Origin: an uncultured Erysipelotrichaceae bacterium
GTDB lineage: Bacteria > Bacillota_I > Bacilli_A > Erysipelotrichales > Erysipelotrichaceae
Direction of reading: 5' to 3'
NCBI GenBank assembly: GCA_902766675.1
Contig: CACXEN010000055.1
Span: 1-11,041 of the forward strand
Length of the DNA: 11,041 nt
Of the stretch, positions 1-6,793 are shown in pieces; the stretch's first letter is position 1, and each line of letters opens with the position of its first letter. Below the pieces are notes generated by a model that saw only the letters and a program-made list of their open reading frames with translations, was not told the DNA's origin and did not search any database. The translations under genes were made by a program, and so were the position numbers.

Positions 1-11
1 ATTTATGAAAG

Positions 12-37
12 ACTTCGCAAAAAATGCGAAGTTTTTT
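12..37 (+). terminator. Intrinsic terminator of an upstream gene
   Basis: An 8-bp perfect stem (ACTTCGCA at 12-19, TGCGAAGT at 25-32) with an A5 loop is followed directly by a T run (33-37). The T run lies on the plus-strand side, so it most likely ends a plus-strand transcript that enters from outside the window and insulates the toxin-antitoxin operon behind it. Confidence 0.85.
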
Positions 38-68
38 GATTATGAAATAGAATGAAAAGATTCTGTAA

Positions 69-106
69 AACAATGTGTTGCAATATGTAAAACATTGTGT
101 TACATT
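69..106 (+). promoter_or_regulatory. Promoter and likely autoregulatory operator of the toxin-antitoxin operon
   Basis: Two 16-bp near-direct repeats (69-84 and 91-106, 13 of 16 identical) sit 22 bp apart, about two helical turns. Each carries a 7-bp palindrome ACAWTGT (70-76 and 92-98), and a further imperfect copy (ACATTGA) starts at 102. A possible sigma-A promoter overlaps them: TTGCAA at 78-83, a 17-bp spacer and TACATT at 101-106. Ribbon-helix-helix antitoxins are known to bind short repeated palindromes over their own promoters, so this is the expected operator. The promoter assignment is tentative because both boxes match consensus at only 4 of 6 bases, and the predicted start would fall at the edge of the ribosome binding site. 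Confidence 0.5.
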
Positions 107-125
107 GATGGTGGAGGTGATTGTA

Positions 126-362
126 ATGACCACAAATATAAACATCAGAGTAGGAGAAGAATTAAAGAGAGCATTACAAGGATATGCAAAATTAGAAAAT
201 AAAACTGTATCTGAAGTTGTTTTAGAAGCGATAAAAGAAAAACTTGAAAATGATTACGACTATAAACTTGCCTTATTGGCATATGAAAGTGTTGATATGA
301 ATGATAAGACAACACTAGCGGACATGTGCGCTGAAGCAGGAATCGATTATGACGCACTATAA
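126..362 (+). CDS. RelB-type ribbon-helix-helix antitoxin
   Basis: A 78-residue protein, probably the antitoxin of a type II toxin-antitoxin pair: it would bind and neutralise the downstream toxin in the cytoplasm and repress the operon. Residues 1-44 fit a CopG/RelB-like ribbon-helix-helix: a short beta strand (NINIRV), helix A (EELKRALQGYAKLEN), then a second helix beginning at the typical TVSEVVLEAI stretch. The acidic C-terminus (about 45-78) is the expected toxin-wrapping tail, and the ENDYDYKLA stretch resembles DUF6290/RelB antitoxins. The start at 126 is chosen over an upstream ATG at 75 because GGAGGTGA (113-120) lies 5 bases before it, and because the start at 75 would lie inside the promoter/operator. 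It overlaps the toxin gene by 14 bases, which implies translational coupling. The exact antitoxin subfamily is uncertain. Confidence 0.85.
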   Translation: MTTNINIRVGEELKRALQGYAKLENKTVSEVVLEAIKEKLENDYDYKLALLAYESVDMNDKTTLADMCAEAGIDYDAL

Positions 363-621
363 GCTTTTATTTTCTAAAGATTTCCAGAAGATTTTTAAAA
401 AATTAGATTCTTCTGTACAAAAATTAGTAGCTTCATATATTAAGCATAATTTAGAAAATACAGACAATCCTAGAAATCATGGTAAAGCTTTAGTTGATGA
501 TAAAAAAGGCTTATGGAGATATAGGATAGGTAACTATCGTTTAATTGCAGAAATTCAAGACAATAAATTAATAATTCTTATTTTGACATTTGGTCATCGA
601 AGGGATGTATATAAACGATGA
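349..621 (+). CDS. RelE/ParE-superfamily toxin (probable ribosome-dependent mRNA endonuclease)
   Basis: A 90-residue protein of the usual RelE toxin length. The core reads K-G-L-W-R-Y-R-I-G-N-Y-R-L (residues 53-65), followed by two hydrophobic strands and the C-terminal G-H-R-R-D-V-Y-K motif (82-89). Aligned by eye to E. coli RelE, R57, R59, R64, R84 or R85, and Y88 sit where K52, K54, R61, R81 and Y87 act in mRNA cleavage, so the active site appears intact. This favours an RNase (RelE-like) over a gyrase-poisoning ParE activity. The start at 349 lies inside the antitoxin gene, with AGGAA at 338-342 as its ribosome binding site, so synthesis is probably coupled to the antitoxin. No truncation or frameshift is seen. 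Confidence 0.88.
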   Translation: MTHYKLLFSKDFQKIFKKLDSSVQKLVASYIKHNLENTDNPRNHGKALVDDKKGLWRYRIGNYRLIAEIQDNKLIILILTFGHRRDVYKR

Positions 622-646
622 CTAAATACATGTACTTCACAAAAGA

Positions 647-683
647 AAACCAAGACACATATTCAACATATGTCTTGGTTTTT
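647..683. terminator. Bidirectional terminator between the toxin and isomerase genes
   Basis: An 11-bp perfect stem (647-657 with 671-681) encloses a 13-base loop. On the plus strand it continues into a T run (679-683). On the minus strand it is followed by TTTTCTTTT. It lies between two converging genes, 25 bases after the toxin stop and 15 bases from the isomerase stop at 698, so it can end both transcripts. Confidence 0.85.
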
Positions 684-697
684 ATATTCAGAATCCT

Positions 698-1885
698 TTA
701 TCGAAAGAATTCCTCAATGATATGTGAATGATCACCTTGAATGATTAAGTGGTGATTTCCGATAGAATCTTTTAAGAAATATTCAACAGATTCATTTAAA
801 TGTAATCTGATTTGTGTACGACACAAATTGTATTCACATAAGTTTTCCAATAGTTCGCCACTAGATAAGAAATATTCTTGCATGAGGCCATTGCATTTAA
901 ATACTGTGACAGGACCTTCCTTGATATGACCTCTAAAAGCGACACCTAATTGTGATTCAAAATGGGTCATGATACTGAAGTATTCTGGCATGGTAATAGG
1001 TAATGTACAATGCGCAAATATGATTTCATTTTTCTCTGTATCAATTCTACTTGGATTAGCCATGAAGACAGGTTGATTCGTTAATTCACCAAGTACAGCC
1101 ATTGAAATAAGGGCAGGTACATCACCCTCACATGATGCATAAATTCCTTCCGAATTTAGAATTGCTAATGCAGAACAACCAGTAGAATGAACAGTATCTA
1201 ATAAATCAAAACATCTTACTGTTAAACCATCCAATTGATATTTATCTACGATTCTTCTTAATGCGCCATAGATATATAAAGCTTCATCAATTTCTTTTGC
1301 GTCATAATTCTTTGATTTAATCATTTCTGTATATGCATTATCCACATATTCTTTCTTTTGAATTTCATCAAAGAATTCTTCCATATCTACATCAATGATT
1401 TCAATACCATTAATTTCTTTTGATAAATTCGCATCCACATCAGAAGATATTAGCCAATCGGATGGCTTTCCCACACGTGCAAATTTAAAATTACTGATGC
1501 GTTTATTCGCTTTTTGAATAATTGATAATTCTTTTAATCGATTACATACATAATCATCTGAACCATGGATGATTTCACCTGGTAACTCATGATTTCTTAG
1601 ATAAGATAGAATCTCCATAGAAGCAGCAAGTGAATTGTTTGCGCCTGTTGTTAAAAGATAATATGGCTTTGGCAAATTCTCTATTTCCTTTAAGAAAAGG
1701 CCTTCCGTTCCGCCACCACCCACAAAGATTAGAGATATATCATAATCATTGATATGATCGATATCACTCACTTCAAAATCAAAACCAGTTTTTTCGCTGA
1801 GTGTTTTTAGCCATGGGAAATTATTATTGTTGGCTATTTCTGCAGCGGCAGTAGAAGATACTAGGTAGTAAACACCGATTTTCAT
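698..1885 (-). CDS. L-fucose isomerase-like protein (COG2407 type), substrate unknown
   Basis: A 395-residue cytoplasmic protein of the L-fucose/L-arabinose isomerase superfamily, whose known members convert aldoses to ketoses with a bound divalent metal. The N-terminal half is a Rossmann-like domain with a glycine-rich turn (GGGGTEG, 56-62) and TGANNS (80-85). The C-terminal half carries the family signature: D-L-L-D-T then C-E-G-D (252-255), A-H-C-T-L-P (291-296) and a final G-D-H-S-H (384-388). By analogy with E. coli FucI (metal ligands Glu, Asp, His), E253, an Asp nearby and one of the terminal histidines are candidate ligands. At 395 residues it is much shorter than FucI (about 590) but fits the short COG2407 group. 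The start at 1885 is chosen over 1891 because AAGGAG (1893-1898) is 7 bases from the former and only 1 from the latter. It is the second gene of an operon with purine nucleoside phosphorylase (55-base gap). The actual sugar is not known. Confidence 0.72.
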   Translation of the reverse strand: MKIGVYYLVSSTAAAEIANNNNFPWLKTLSEKTGFDFEVSDIDHINDYDISLIFVGGGGTEGLFLKEIENLPKPYYLLTTGANNSLAASMEILSYLRNHELPGEIIHGSDDYVCNRLKELSIIQKANKRISNFKFARVGKPSDWLISSDVDANLSKEINGIEIIDVDMEEFFDEIQKKEYVDNAYTEMIKSKNYDAKEIDEALYIYGALRRIVDKYQLDGLTVRCFDLLDTVHSTGCSALAILNSEGIYASCEGDVPALISMAVLGELTNQPVFMANPSRIDTEKNEIIFAHCTLPITMPEYFSIMTHFESQLGVAFRGHIKEGPVTVFKCNGLMQEYFLSSGELLENLCEYNLCRTQIRLHLNESVEYFLKDSIGNHHLIIQGDHSHIIEEFFR

Positions 1886-1892
1886 AAACATA

Positions 1893-1898
1893 CTCCTT
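1893..1898 (-). promoter_or_regulatory. Ribosome binding site fixing the isomerase start
   Basis: AAGGAG on the minus strand. Two in-frame ATG codons follow, at 1891 and 1885. Only the second has workable spacing (7 bases), which removes two residues from the longest reading frame. Confidence 0.8.
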
Positions 1899-1940
1899 AT
1901 ATTATTAATTTCATTTTACTAAAAAACGAAAGACATGGAT

Positions 1941-2762
1941 TTACATTTTAGCAACGATTGCTTTAATAAGTGTTTTGAAATCTTCTTTGACTAAGTCAGC
2001 AGCTTCTTGTACTTCTTCGTGTGATAAAGCTTCGCCAGTAATACCTGCAGCTAGATTTGTGACACATGAAATACCAATTGCTGGTAAACCACAATGTCTT
2101 GCGGCAATAAATTCAGGGACTGTAGACATACCTACAGCAGAGGCACCAAGCACTTCTGCCATATGGATTTCTGCTGGTGTTTCAAAACTTGGTCCTTTAA
2201 ATCCCATATAAACACCATGGCGTAAATCAATTCCTATTTCCTTTGCGACTTGTAAAGCTAAGTCGTGGTATTCTGGATGAATTGCATATGTCATATCAGG
2301 GAATCTTGTCCCAAATTCTTCAATATTTACGCCAGTTAAAGGGTTTTCGCCCATAAAGTTAATGAAATCATCAATTAACATTAATGTGCCTGGTTTGAAT
2401 GTACGATCAACGCCTCCTGCAGCATTCGTTAAAATAAGAGCCTTGATTCCAAGTAGAGACATTACACGTACATACATCACGATAGTATTCATGTCATGAC
2501 CTTCATAAAAGTGGAATCTTCCTTTCATGCATAATACTTTGACACCATTTAGATATCCAAAGATTAACTTTCCTTCATGACCTGGAACTGTTGTCTGTGG
2601 AAAATTTGGAATATCTTTATAATCAATGACAGTCGCATTATCTATTTCTTCTCCAAGTTCTCCTAATCCAGATCCTAATACGATACCAATCGCATCTTCT
2701 GCATCAATGATACTTTTTAAATAATTCGCAGAAGCAAGACATTTATTATATATTTCGTTCAT
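1941..2762 (-). CDS. punA: Purine nucleoside phosphorylase, trimeric (PNP-I) type
   Basis: A 273-residue cytoplasmic enzyme that splits inosine, guanosine and their deoxy forms with phosphate to give free base and (deoxy)ribose 1-phosphate, in purine salvage. Every landmark of the low-molecular-mass trimeric family is present: phosphate site G-S-G-L-G (S31), P-G-H-E-G (H62), G-R-F-H-F-Y-E-G (R82, H84, Y86), T-N-A-A-G-G (113-117), the purine-gripping F-E pair (F193, E194) in G-P-S-F-E-T-P-A-E, V-G-M-S-T-V-P-E (M212), T-N-L-A-A-G (N236) and H248 near the end. E and N at these positions predict 6-oxopurine specificity. Length is normal. AAGGAG at 2771-2776 lies 8 bases from the ATG. It is first in an operon with the isomerase-like gene and divergent from the signalling operon. 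The equivalent gene in Bacillus subtilis is called pupG. Confidence 0.95.
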   Translation of the reverse strand: MNEIYNKCLASANYLKSIIDAEDAIGIVLGSGLGELGEEIDNATVIDYKDIPNFPQTTVPGHEGKLIFGYLNGVKVLCMKGRFHFYEGHDMNTIVMYVRVMSLLGIKALILTNAAGGVDRTFKPGTLMLIDDFINFMGENPLTGVNIEEFGTRFPDMTYAIHPEYHDLALQVAKEIGIDLRHGVYMGFKGPSFETPAEIHMAEVLGASAVGMSTVPEFIAARHCGLPAIGISCVTNLAAGITGEALSHEEVQEAADLVKEDFKTLIKAIVAKM

Positions 2763-2784
2763 GATACGTTCTCCTTGTGATTGG

Positions 2785-2793
2785 ATTGTATCA
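2785..2793 (-). promoter_or_regulatory. Promoter (-10) of the nucleoside phosphorylase operon
   Basis: The minus strand reads TGATACAAT, an extended -10 element (TG, one base, TACAAT) 22 bases before the PNP start codon. No good -35 box is found at 16-18 bp, which suits an extended -10 promoter. The same nine bases recur before the glycerate kinase gene. Confidence 0.5.
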
Positions 2794-2819
2794 TGTTTTA
2801 AAGATTTGAAATAGAATAG

Positions 2820-2855
2820 CCAACAAGTAAAAGGGAATAAGAGTATTCATGTTGG
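2820..2855. repeat. Compound inverted repeat in the divergent intergenic region
   Basis: Outer arms CCAACA (2820-2825) and TGTTGG (2850-2855) enclose inner arms GAATA (2835-2839) and TATTC (2844-2848) with a 4-base centre. The inner and outer arms are joined by 9 bases on one side and 1 on the other. It lies upstream of both divergent promoters, about 27 bases from the PNP -10 and 60 bases from the signalling -10. It could be a regulator binding site or an unrelated hairpin; it has no T tail and is not a terminator. Confidence 0.4.
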
Positions 2856-2915
2856 ACTCTGATCATTGTTTGTGAAGTATAACTTTTGATAAAAAAGAAT
2901 GAAAACATCATATTA

Positions 2916-2924
2916 TGCTATAAT
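2916..2924 (+). promoter_or_regulatory. Extended -10 promoter of the signalling operon
   Basis: TGCTATAAT is a perfect extended -10 element (TG, one base, TATAAT). The region 17-18 bases upstream is only weakly like a -35 box. Transcription would start near 2931, leaving a leader of about 34 bases to the GTG start at 2965. Confidence 0.65.
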
Positions 2925-2964
2925 TTCTTAAGATGGGGAAATATGCGAGGAAGGAGAGTAGCAC

Positions 2965-4062
2965 GTGGATATTGAAAATAATTTAGATAAAATAGTTCTA
3001 GTTGTTGACGATGATAGTACTAGTTTAAAATTGGCACAAAGAATTTTAGAACCAGACTACCGTGTAGCTACAGTGAATAAAGGAGAATTGGTATTTTCCT
3101 ATTTAAAACACAATACCCCAGATTTGATTTTGTTGGATTTAAATATGCCTGAAATCGATGGATTTGAGGTAATGCGTAGGCTACAAAGTAATGAAAAATA
3201 TGTTGAAATACCAGTCATGTTTTTGACTGCGAATCAAGATTCGGATATTGAAGCGAAATGTTTGGAATCAGGTGCGATAGACTTCGTAAATAAACCTTTT
3301 GTACCACTAGTATTAAAAGGTCGTGTTAAACGTATTATGGAATTGTATTCCTATCGTAAGGAATTAGAGAAAATCGTTTCCGAACAAACAGAAACGATTA
3401 TTCAACAAACAGAGCGTATCGCACATATTCAAAACGCTGTCATCGTTGGCATGGCGAACTTAATTGAAGAACGCGATGACTCTACAGGTACACACGTACG
3501 TAATACACAACATTATGTAGAAATGTTATGTTTGGAATTAAAGAAGAGAGGAATGTTTGACGAGCAATTAACAGAGAACTACATCAGTCAAACAATTCGT
3601 GCTACGCCATTACATGACATTGGAAAAATTAAGATTCCTGATGCGATTTTAAAGAAACCAGGAAAATTAACAACGGAAGAATTTGAAGTGATTAAAGATC
3701 ATGCAAGATATGGTGCAGAAATCATTGATGATATTTTAGGTGGGGTAGAAGAACCAGACTATCTAGAAGTAGGTCGTCAAATTGCACTATATCACCATGA
3801 AAGATGGGATGGTACAGGCTATCCAACACAATTAAAAGGGGAGGATATCCCGCTATGTGCACGCATTATGTCTATTGCGGATGTATTTGATGCATTATAT
3901 GAAGAGCGTGTATATAAGAAAGAAATTCGCCCTGTATCAGCTTGTTTGAAGATTATTGAAGAAGGAAGGGGAACACAATTCGATCCTAAACTTGTGGATG
4001 TTTTCATCAGCATGGCGGATGAATTGAGTGCATATGTTGGAGAGGAAATAACTAATGAATAA
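2965..4062 (+). CDS. Response regulator with HD-GYP domain (probable c-di-GMP phosphodiesterase)
   Basis: A 365-residue soluble protein with the RpfG layout. A receiver domain (about 9-125) has the acidic pair D15/D16, phosphoacceptor D58 in L-L-D-L-N-M-P, T88 and K110-P. A probable coiled coil (about 128-155) leads to an HD-GYP domain (about 157-357). Its metal and substrate motifs look complete: E-E-R-D-D-S-T-G-T-H (168-177), L-H-D-I-G-K-I (216-222, H217/D218), K-D-H (244-246), H-H-E-R-W-D-G-T-G-Y-P (277-287) and S-I-A-D-V-F-D-A (303-310). Active family members hydrolyse cyclic di-GMP to pGpG or GMP, so phosphorylation of D58 would be expected to control c-di-GMP breakdown. The start is GTG, with AAGGAG at 2951-2956, 8 bases away. 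It is first in the operon and overlaps the next gene by 8 bases, making that kinase its likely partner. Activity itself is inferred. Confidence 0.93.
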   Translation: MDIENNLDKIVLVVDDDSTSLKLAQRILEPDYRVATVNKGELVFSYLKHNTPDLILLDLNMPEIDGFEVMRRLQSNEKYVEIPVMFLTANQDSDIEAKCLESGAIDFVNKPFVPLVLKGRVKRIMELYSYRKELEKIVSEQTETIIQQTERIAHIQNAVIVGMANLIEERDDSTGTHVRNTQHYVEMLCLELKKRGMFDEQLTENYISQTIRATPLHDIGKIKIPDAILKKPGKLTTEEFEVIKDHARYGAEIIDDILGGVEEPDYLEVGRQIALYHHERWDGTGYPTQLKGEDIPLCARIMSIADVFDALYEERVYKKEIRPVSACLKIIEEGRGTQFDPKLVDVFISMADELSAYVGEEITNE

Positions 4063-6775
4063 TACATTTGAGTTGCGTAGACGCCAAAGAGAGACAGTCA
4101 TTATTATTTCTTTCTCAATATTTTCAGTTCTTTTAATATATGCAACAGTAGCAATGGGATGGTCTCCAATTATCATTCCTGTTTTGGCGGCTGAGGTTGC
4201 TTTTGTATGGTGGGCATATATTAATGGATTTAGAAATTATAAAGTTAGAGCTTTTATCGTTACAGTTTTTGCCTGTATAAGTATTACATTCTACGGTGTA
4301 CAGAGCGAAAACTTTTTAGTTGTCATTCCAACACTGTGTGTATTTGCGGTGTTATTTTCGCTATATGATATTGCGACAGTATATTACGTCGTCGTAGTAG
4401 ATTCATTTTTCTTGTTGGTATATCACATATTTATTGCCCAAAATAAAATGTTTGATGGACCAAAGGTAGAACAAGAAAGAGCAATGCTACAACTTGTTTC
4501 TTATTTCGTCTTATTAATGCTATGCGTTTATAGAATCCGCAATAGCGAACAAAAAGACCAAGATATGGAAGAGTTAGAAGTTGAAGTTAATCGTACACAA
4601 AAGATTAAAGATGACTTCGTAGCGAATACATCACATGAATTAAGAACACCAATTAATACAATTACAGGAATGAGTGAAATTCTATTGCAAGAGAATTTAC
4701 CAGAAGATATTCATCGTGAAGTCTTAGATATTCAAATGACTGGTTTTGAATTACAAACAATAGTCACTGATATCATGGATTATTCTGCATTAGAATCAAA
4801 AACATTAGAGTTAAATCCACGTTCCTATAACATTACTTCTACATTGAATGATGTAATGAATATGACAGTATTCCAAAATAGAGATAAGAATTTGGAATTG
4901 ATTTTTGATTGCGATCCAAATATTCCAAGACTTTTATATGGAGATGAAGCACAATTGCGCCGTGTGATTAATAATCTAATTGGTAATGCGATTAAATTTA
5001 CCAATGAAGGTGGAGTTAGAGTAGAAGTTACATATCGACCTGAATCTTATGGTGTTAACTTAATTGTTCGTATTAAAGATACAGGTATCGGTATGGATGC
5101 AAGCCAACAAGAAAGAATTTTCCAAAGCTTCTATCAAGCCGATAGTAATCGAAACAGACGTGTTGAAGGTATGGGCTTAGGTTTGACTATTTCTTCGGAA
5201 TTAGTAAAGAAGATGGATGGATTCTTGCATGTAAACTCCGAACTTGGTAAAGGTAGTGAATTTAGTTTTACTATTCCACAACGTGTAGATGATGAAAGAT
5301 CATGTATTGAAATTAATAATCCAAGCAGGATTAAAGCAATTTGGTATTACAACATCGAAGAAGCAAAACCAAGTGTACGTGATGATTATCTAAAACATAT
5401 TAAGAATATTTCTGAATATTTAAAAATATTTGTTTATCAATGTTCTTCCCTTGCGGAATTAAAGAGAAGAATTAAAAATAATTCATTCTCTCATTTAATT
5501 GTTGGAACAGAAGAATATCAAGAAGATCCTATTTTTTTCGATGAAATCGCAGAGCAAATGCCAGTTGTATTAATCGCAGAAAGAGAACATGTATTACCAG
5601 ACAATAATAGAATGCATATTCTTTACAAACCATATAATGCAATGACACTTGCGGAATTATTTAATGGCGGAGAAATATTAGAGAGTCCAAGAAAATATGT
5701 AGACACAAAACAATTTGTGGCACCAAACGCAAAAGTGTTGGTTGTTGATGATAACCTCATGAATTTAAAAGTTGTGGAAGGTCTATTAAGAAAATATAGA
5801 ATTCGTATAACTGCAGCATCTTCTGGTGAAGAAGCATTAAATATCATTGATGGAAAAGACTTCGACTTTGTGTTTATGGATCATATGATGCCAGGTATGG
5901 ATGGTATTGAGTGTTTACATGCAATACGTATGAAGACAGGTTCATATTTCCAAACTGTACCAATTATTGCATTAACCGCAAATGCGATTGCAGGATCTAG
6001 AGAAATGTTCTTATCGGAAGGTTTCAATGACTTCGTTGCGAAACCAATCGATAATATTGTGTTATACGATGTATTGAAAAAATACATTCCTCTAAGCAAA
6101 CAACTTCCAGTTGAAGAAAATGTCGTTGAAGAAAAGAAGACAATTTCTAGTGATGACTTGTTTGCCCAAATGGAAGGAATAGATAAGAAAGCAGGTTTGA
6201 CATATTGTGGTGGTAGTGTAGAAGACTACATTGAAATGGCAGGTATTTATTATGAAACAGGTAAGAAATACTTTGAAGATTTAAGCCGCTATCACAATGC
6301 AAAAGACTGGAAAAATTATTCTATTTTGACACACTCTATCAAATCTACATCGAAAACGATTGGAGCTATGAAACTATCTGATATTGCATATAAAGAAGAA
6401 ATTGCGTCTAAAGAACAAGATGAAATTACAATCGAGCAATATCATGATTCTTTGGTGAAAGAATATCGTCGTGTTTTAGATATGATTGGAAATAACCCAC
6501 ATATCATCAAAGAAACAACGAATATTGAAAATGTGGAAAGAAAAGATATGGATGAAGCATCATTTACGCAATTCTGCGATATATTACATGACAAATTAGA
6601 AACATTCGAAGCAGGTAGTATTCAAGAATTTGTGAATGAATATCGTGGATATTATTACAAAGACAAAGATGTTACAGACATCATAGAATCAGTAATGAAG
6701 GAAGTCGGTGACTTTGATTTTGATGGTGCAGTTGATGCATTAAAAGGTATTCAAAAGGAATATCGAGGAAAGTAG
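4055..6775 (+). CDS. Membrane hybrid histidine kinase with pseudo-receiver, receiver and HPt domains
   Basis: A 906-residue sensor kinase. About six membrane segments (roughly 13-33, 36-56, 65-83, 86-105, 107-127, 142-160) have short loops and no sizeable extracellular domain. A short helix joins them to HisKA with H194 in S-H-E-L-R-T-P, then HATPase (about 290-408): N311 in the N box, D-T-G-I-G (342-346) and G-M-G-L-G-L (372-377). Residues 424-540 look like a receiver fold lacking the Asp but ending in K-P-Y. A true receiver (558-677) has D565/D566, D609 in F-M-D-H-M-M-P, T641 and K663-P. An HPt domain (about 700-812) has H760 in T-H-S-I-K-S. A helical tail (818-906) contains D-F-D-F-D. The start overlaps the previous stop and has GGAGAGG 9 bases upstream. 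It can run a full His-Asp-His relay and probably phosphorylates the upstream HD-GYP regulator. The signal is unknown. Confidence 0.92.
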   Translation: MNNTFELRRRQRETVIIISFSIFSVLLIYATVAMGWSPIIIPVLAAEVAFVWWAYINGFRNYKVRAFIVTVFACISITFYGVQSENFLVVIPTLCVFAVLFSLYDIATVYYVVVVDSFFLLVYHIFIAQNKMFDGPKVEQERAMLQLVSYFVLLMLCVYRIRNSEQKDQDMEELEVEVNRTQKIKDDFVANTSHELRTPINTITGMSEILLQENLPEDIHREVLDIQMTGFELQTIVTDIMDYSALESKTLELNPRSYNITSTLNDVMNMTVFQNRDKNLELIFDCDPNIPRLLYGDEAQLRRVINNLIGNAIKFTNEGGVRVEVTYRPESYGVNLIVRIKDTGIGMDASQQERIFQSFYQADSNRNRRVEGMGLGLTISSELVKKMDGFLHVNSELGKGSEFSFTIPQRVDDERSCIEINNPSRIKAIWYYNIEEAKPSVRDDYLKHIKNISEYLKIFVYQCSSLAELKRRIKNNSFSHLIVGTEEYQEDPIFFDEIAEQMPVVLIAEREHVLPDNNRMHILYKPYNAMTLAELFNGGEILESPRKYVDTKQFVAPNAKVLVVDDNLMNLKVVEGLLRKYRIRITAASSGEEALNIIDGKDFDFVFMDHMMPGMDGIECLHAIRMKTGSYFQTVPIIALTANAIAGSREMFLSEGFNDFVAKPIDNIVLYDVLKKYIPLSKQLPVEENVVEEKKTISSDDLFAQMEGIDKKAGLTYCGGSVEDYIEMAGIYYETGKKYFEDLSRYHNAKDWKNYSILTHSIKSTSKTIGAMKLSDIAYKEEIASKEQDEITIEQYHDSLVKEYRRVLDMIGNNPHIIKETTNIENVERKDMDEASFTQFCDILHDKLETFEAGSIQEFVNEYRGYYYKDKDVTDIIESVMKEVGDFDFDGAVDALKGIQKEYRGK

Positions 6776-6793
6776 AAAGGACGGAAAGGAACT

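Noticed and set aside
75..125. Longer antitoxin start at 75, adding 17 residues.
   Set aside because: The start at 75 has no ribosome binding site and lies in the promoter/operator repeats. GGAGGTGA at 113-120 fits the ATG at 126, and the added residues do not belong to the ribbon-helix-helix fold.
1886..1940. Separate promoter or terminator between the PNP and isomerase genes.
   Set aside because: The 55-base gap has no stable hairpin with a T tail and no convincing -35/-10 pair; cotranscription is the simpler reading.
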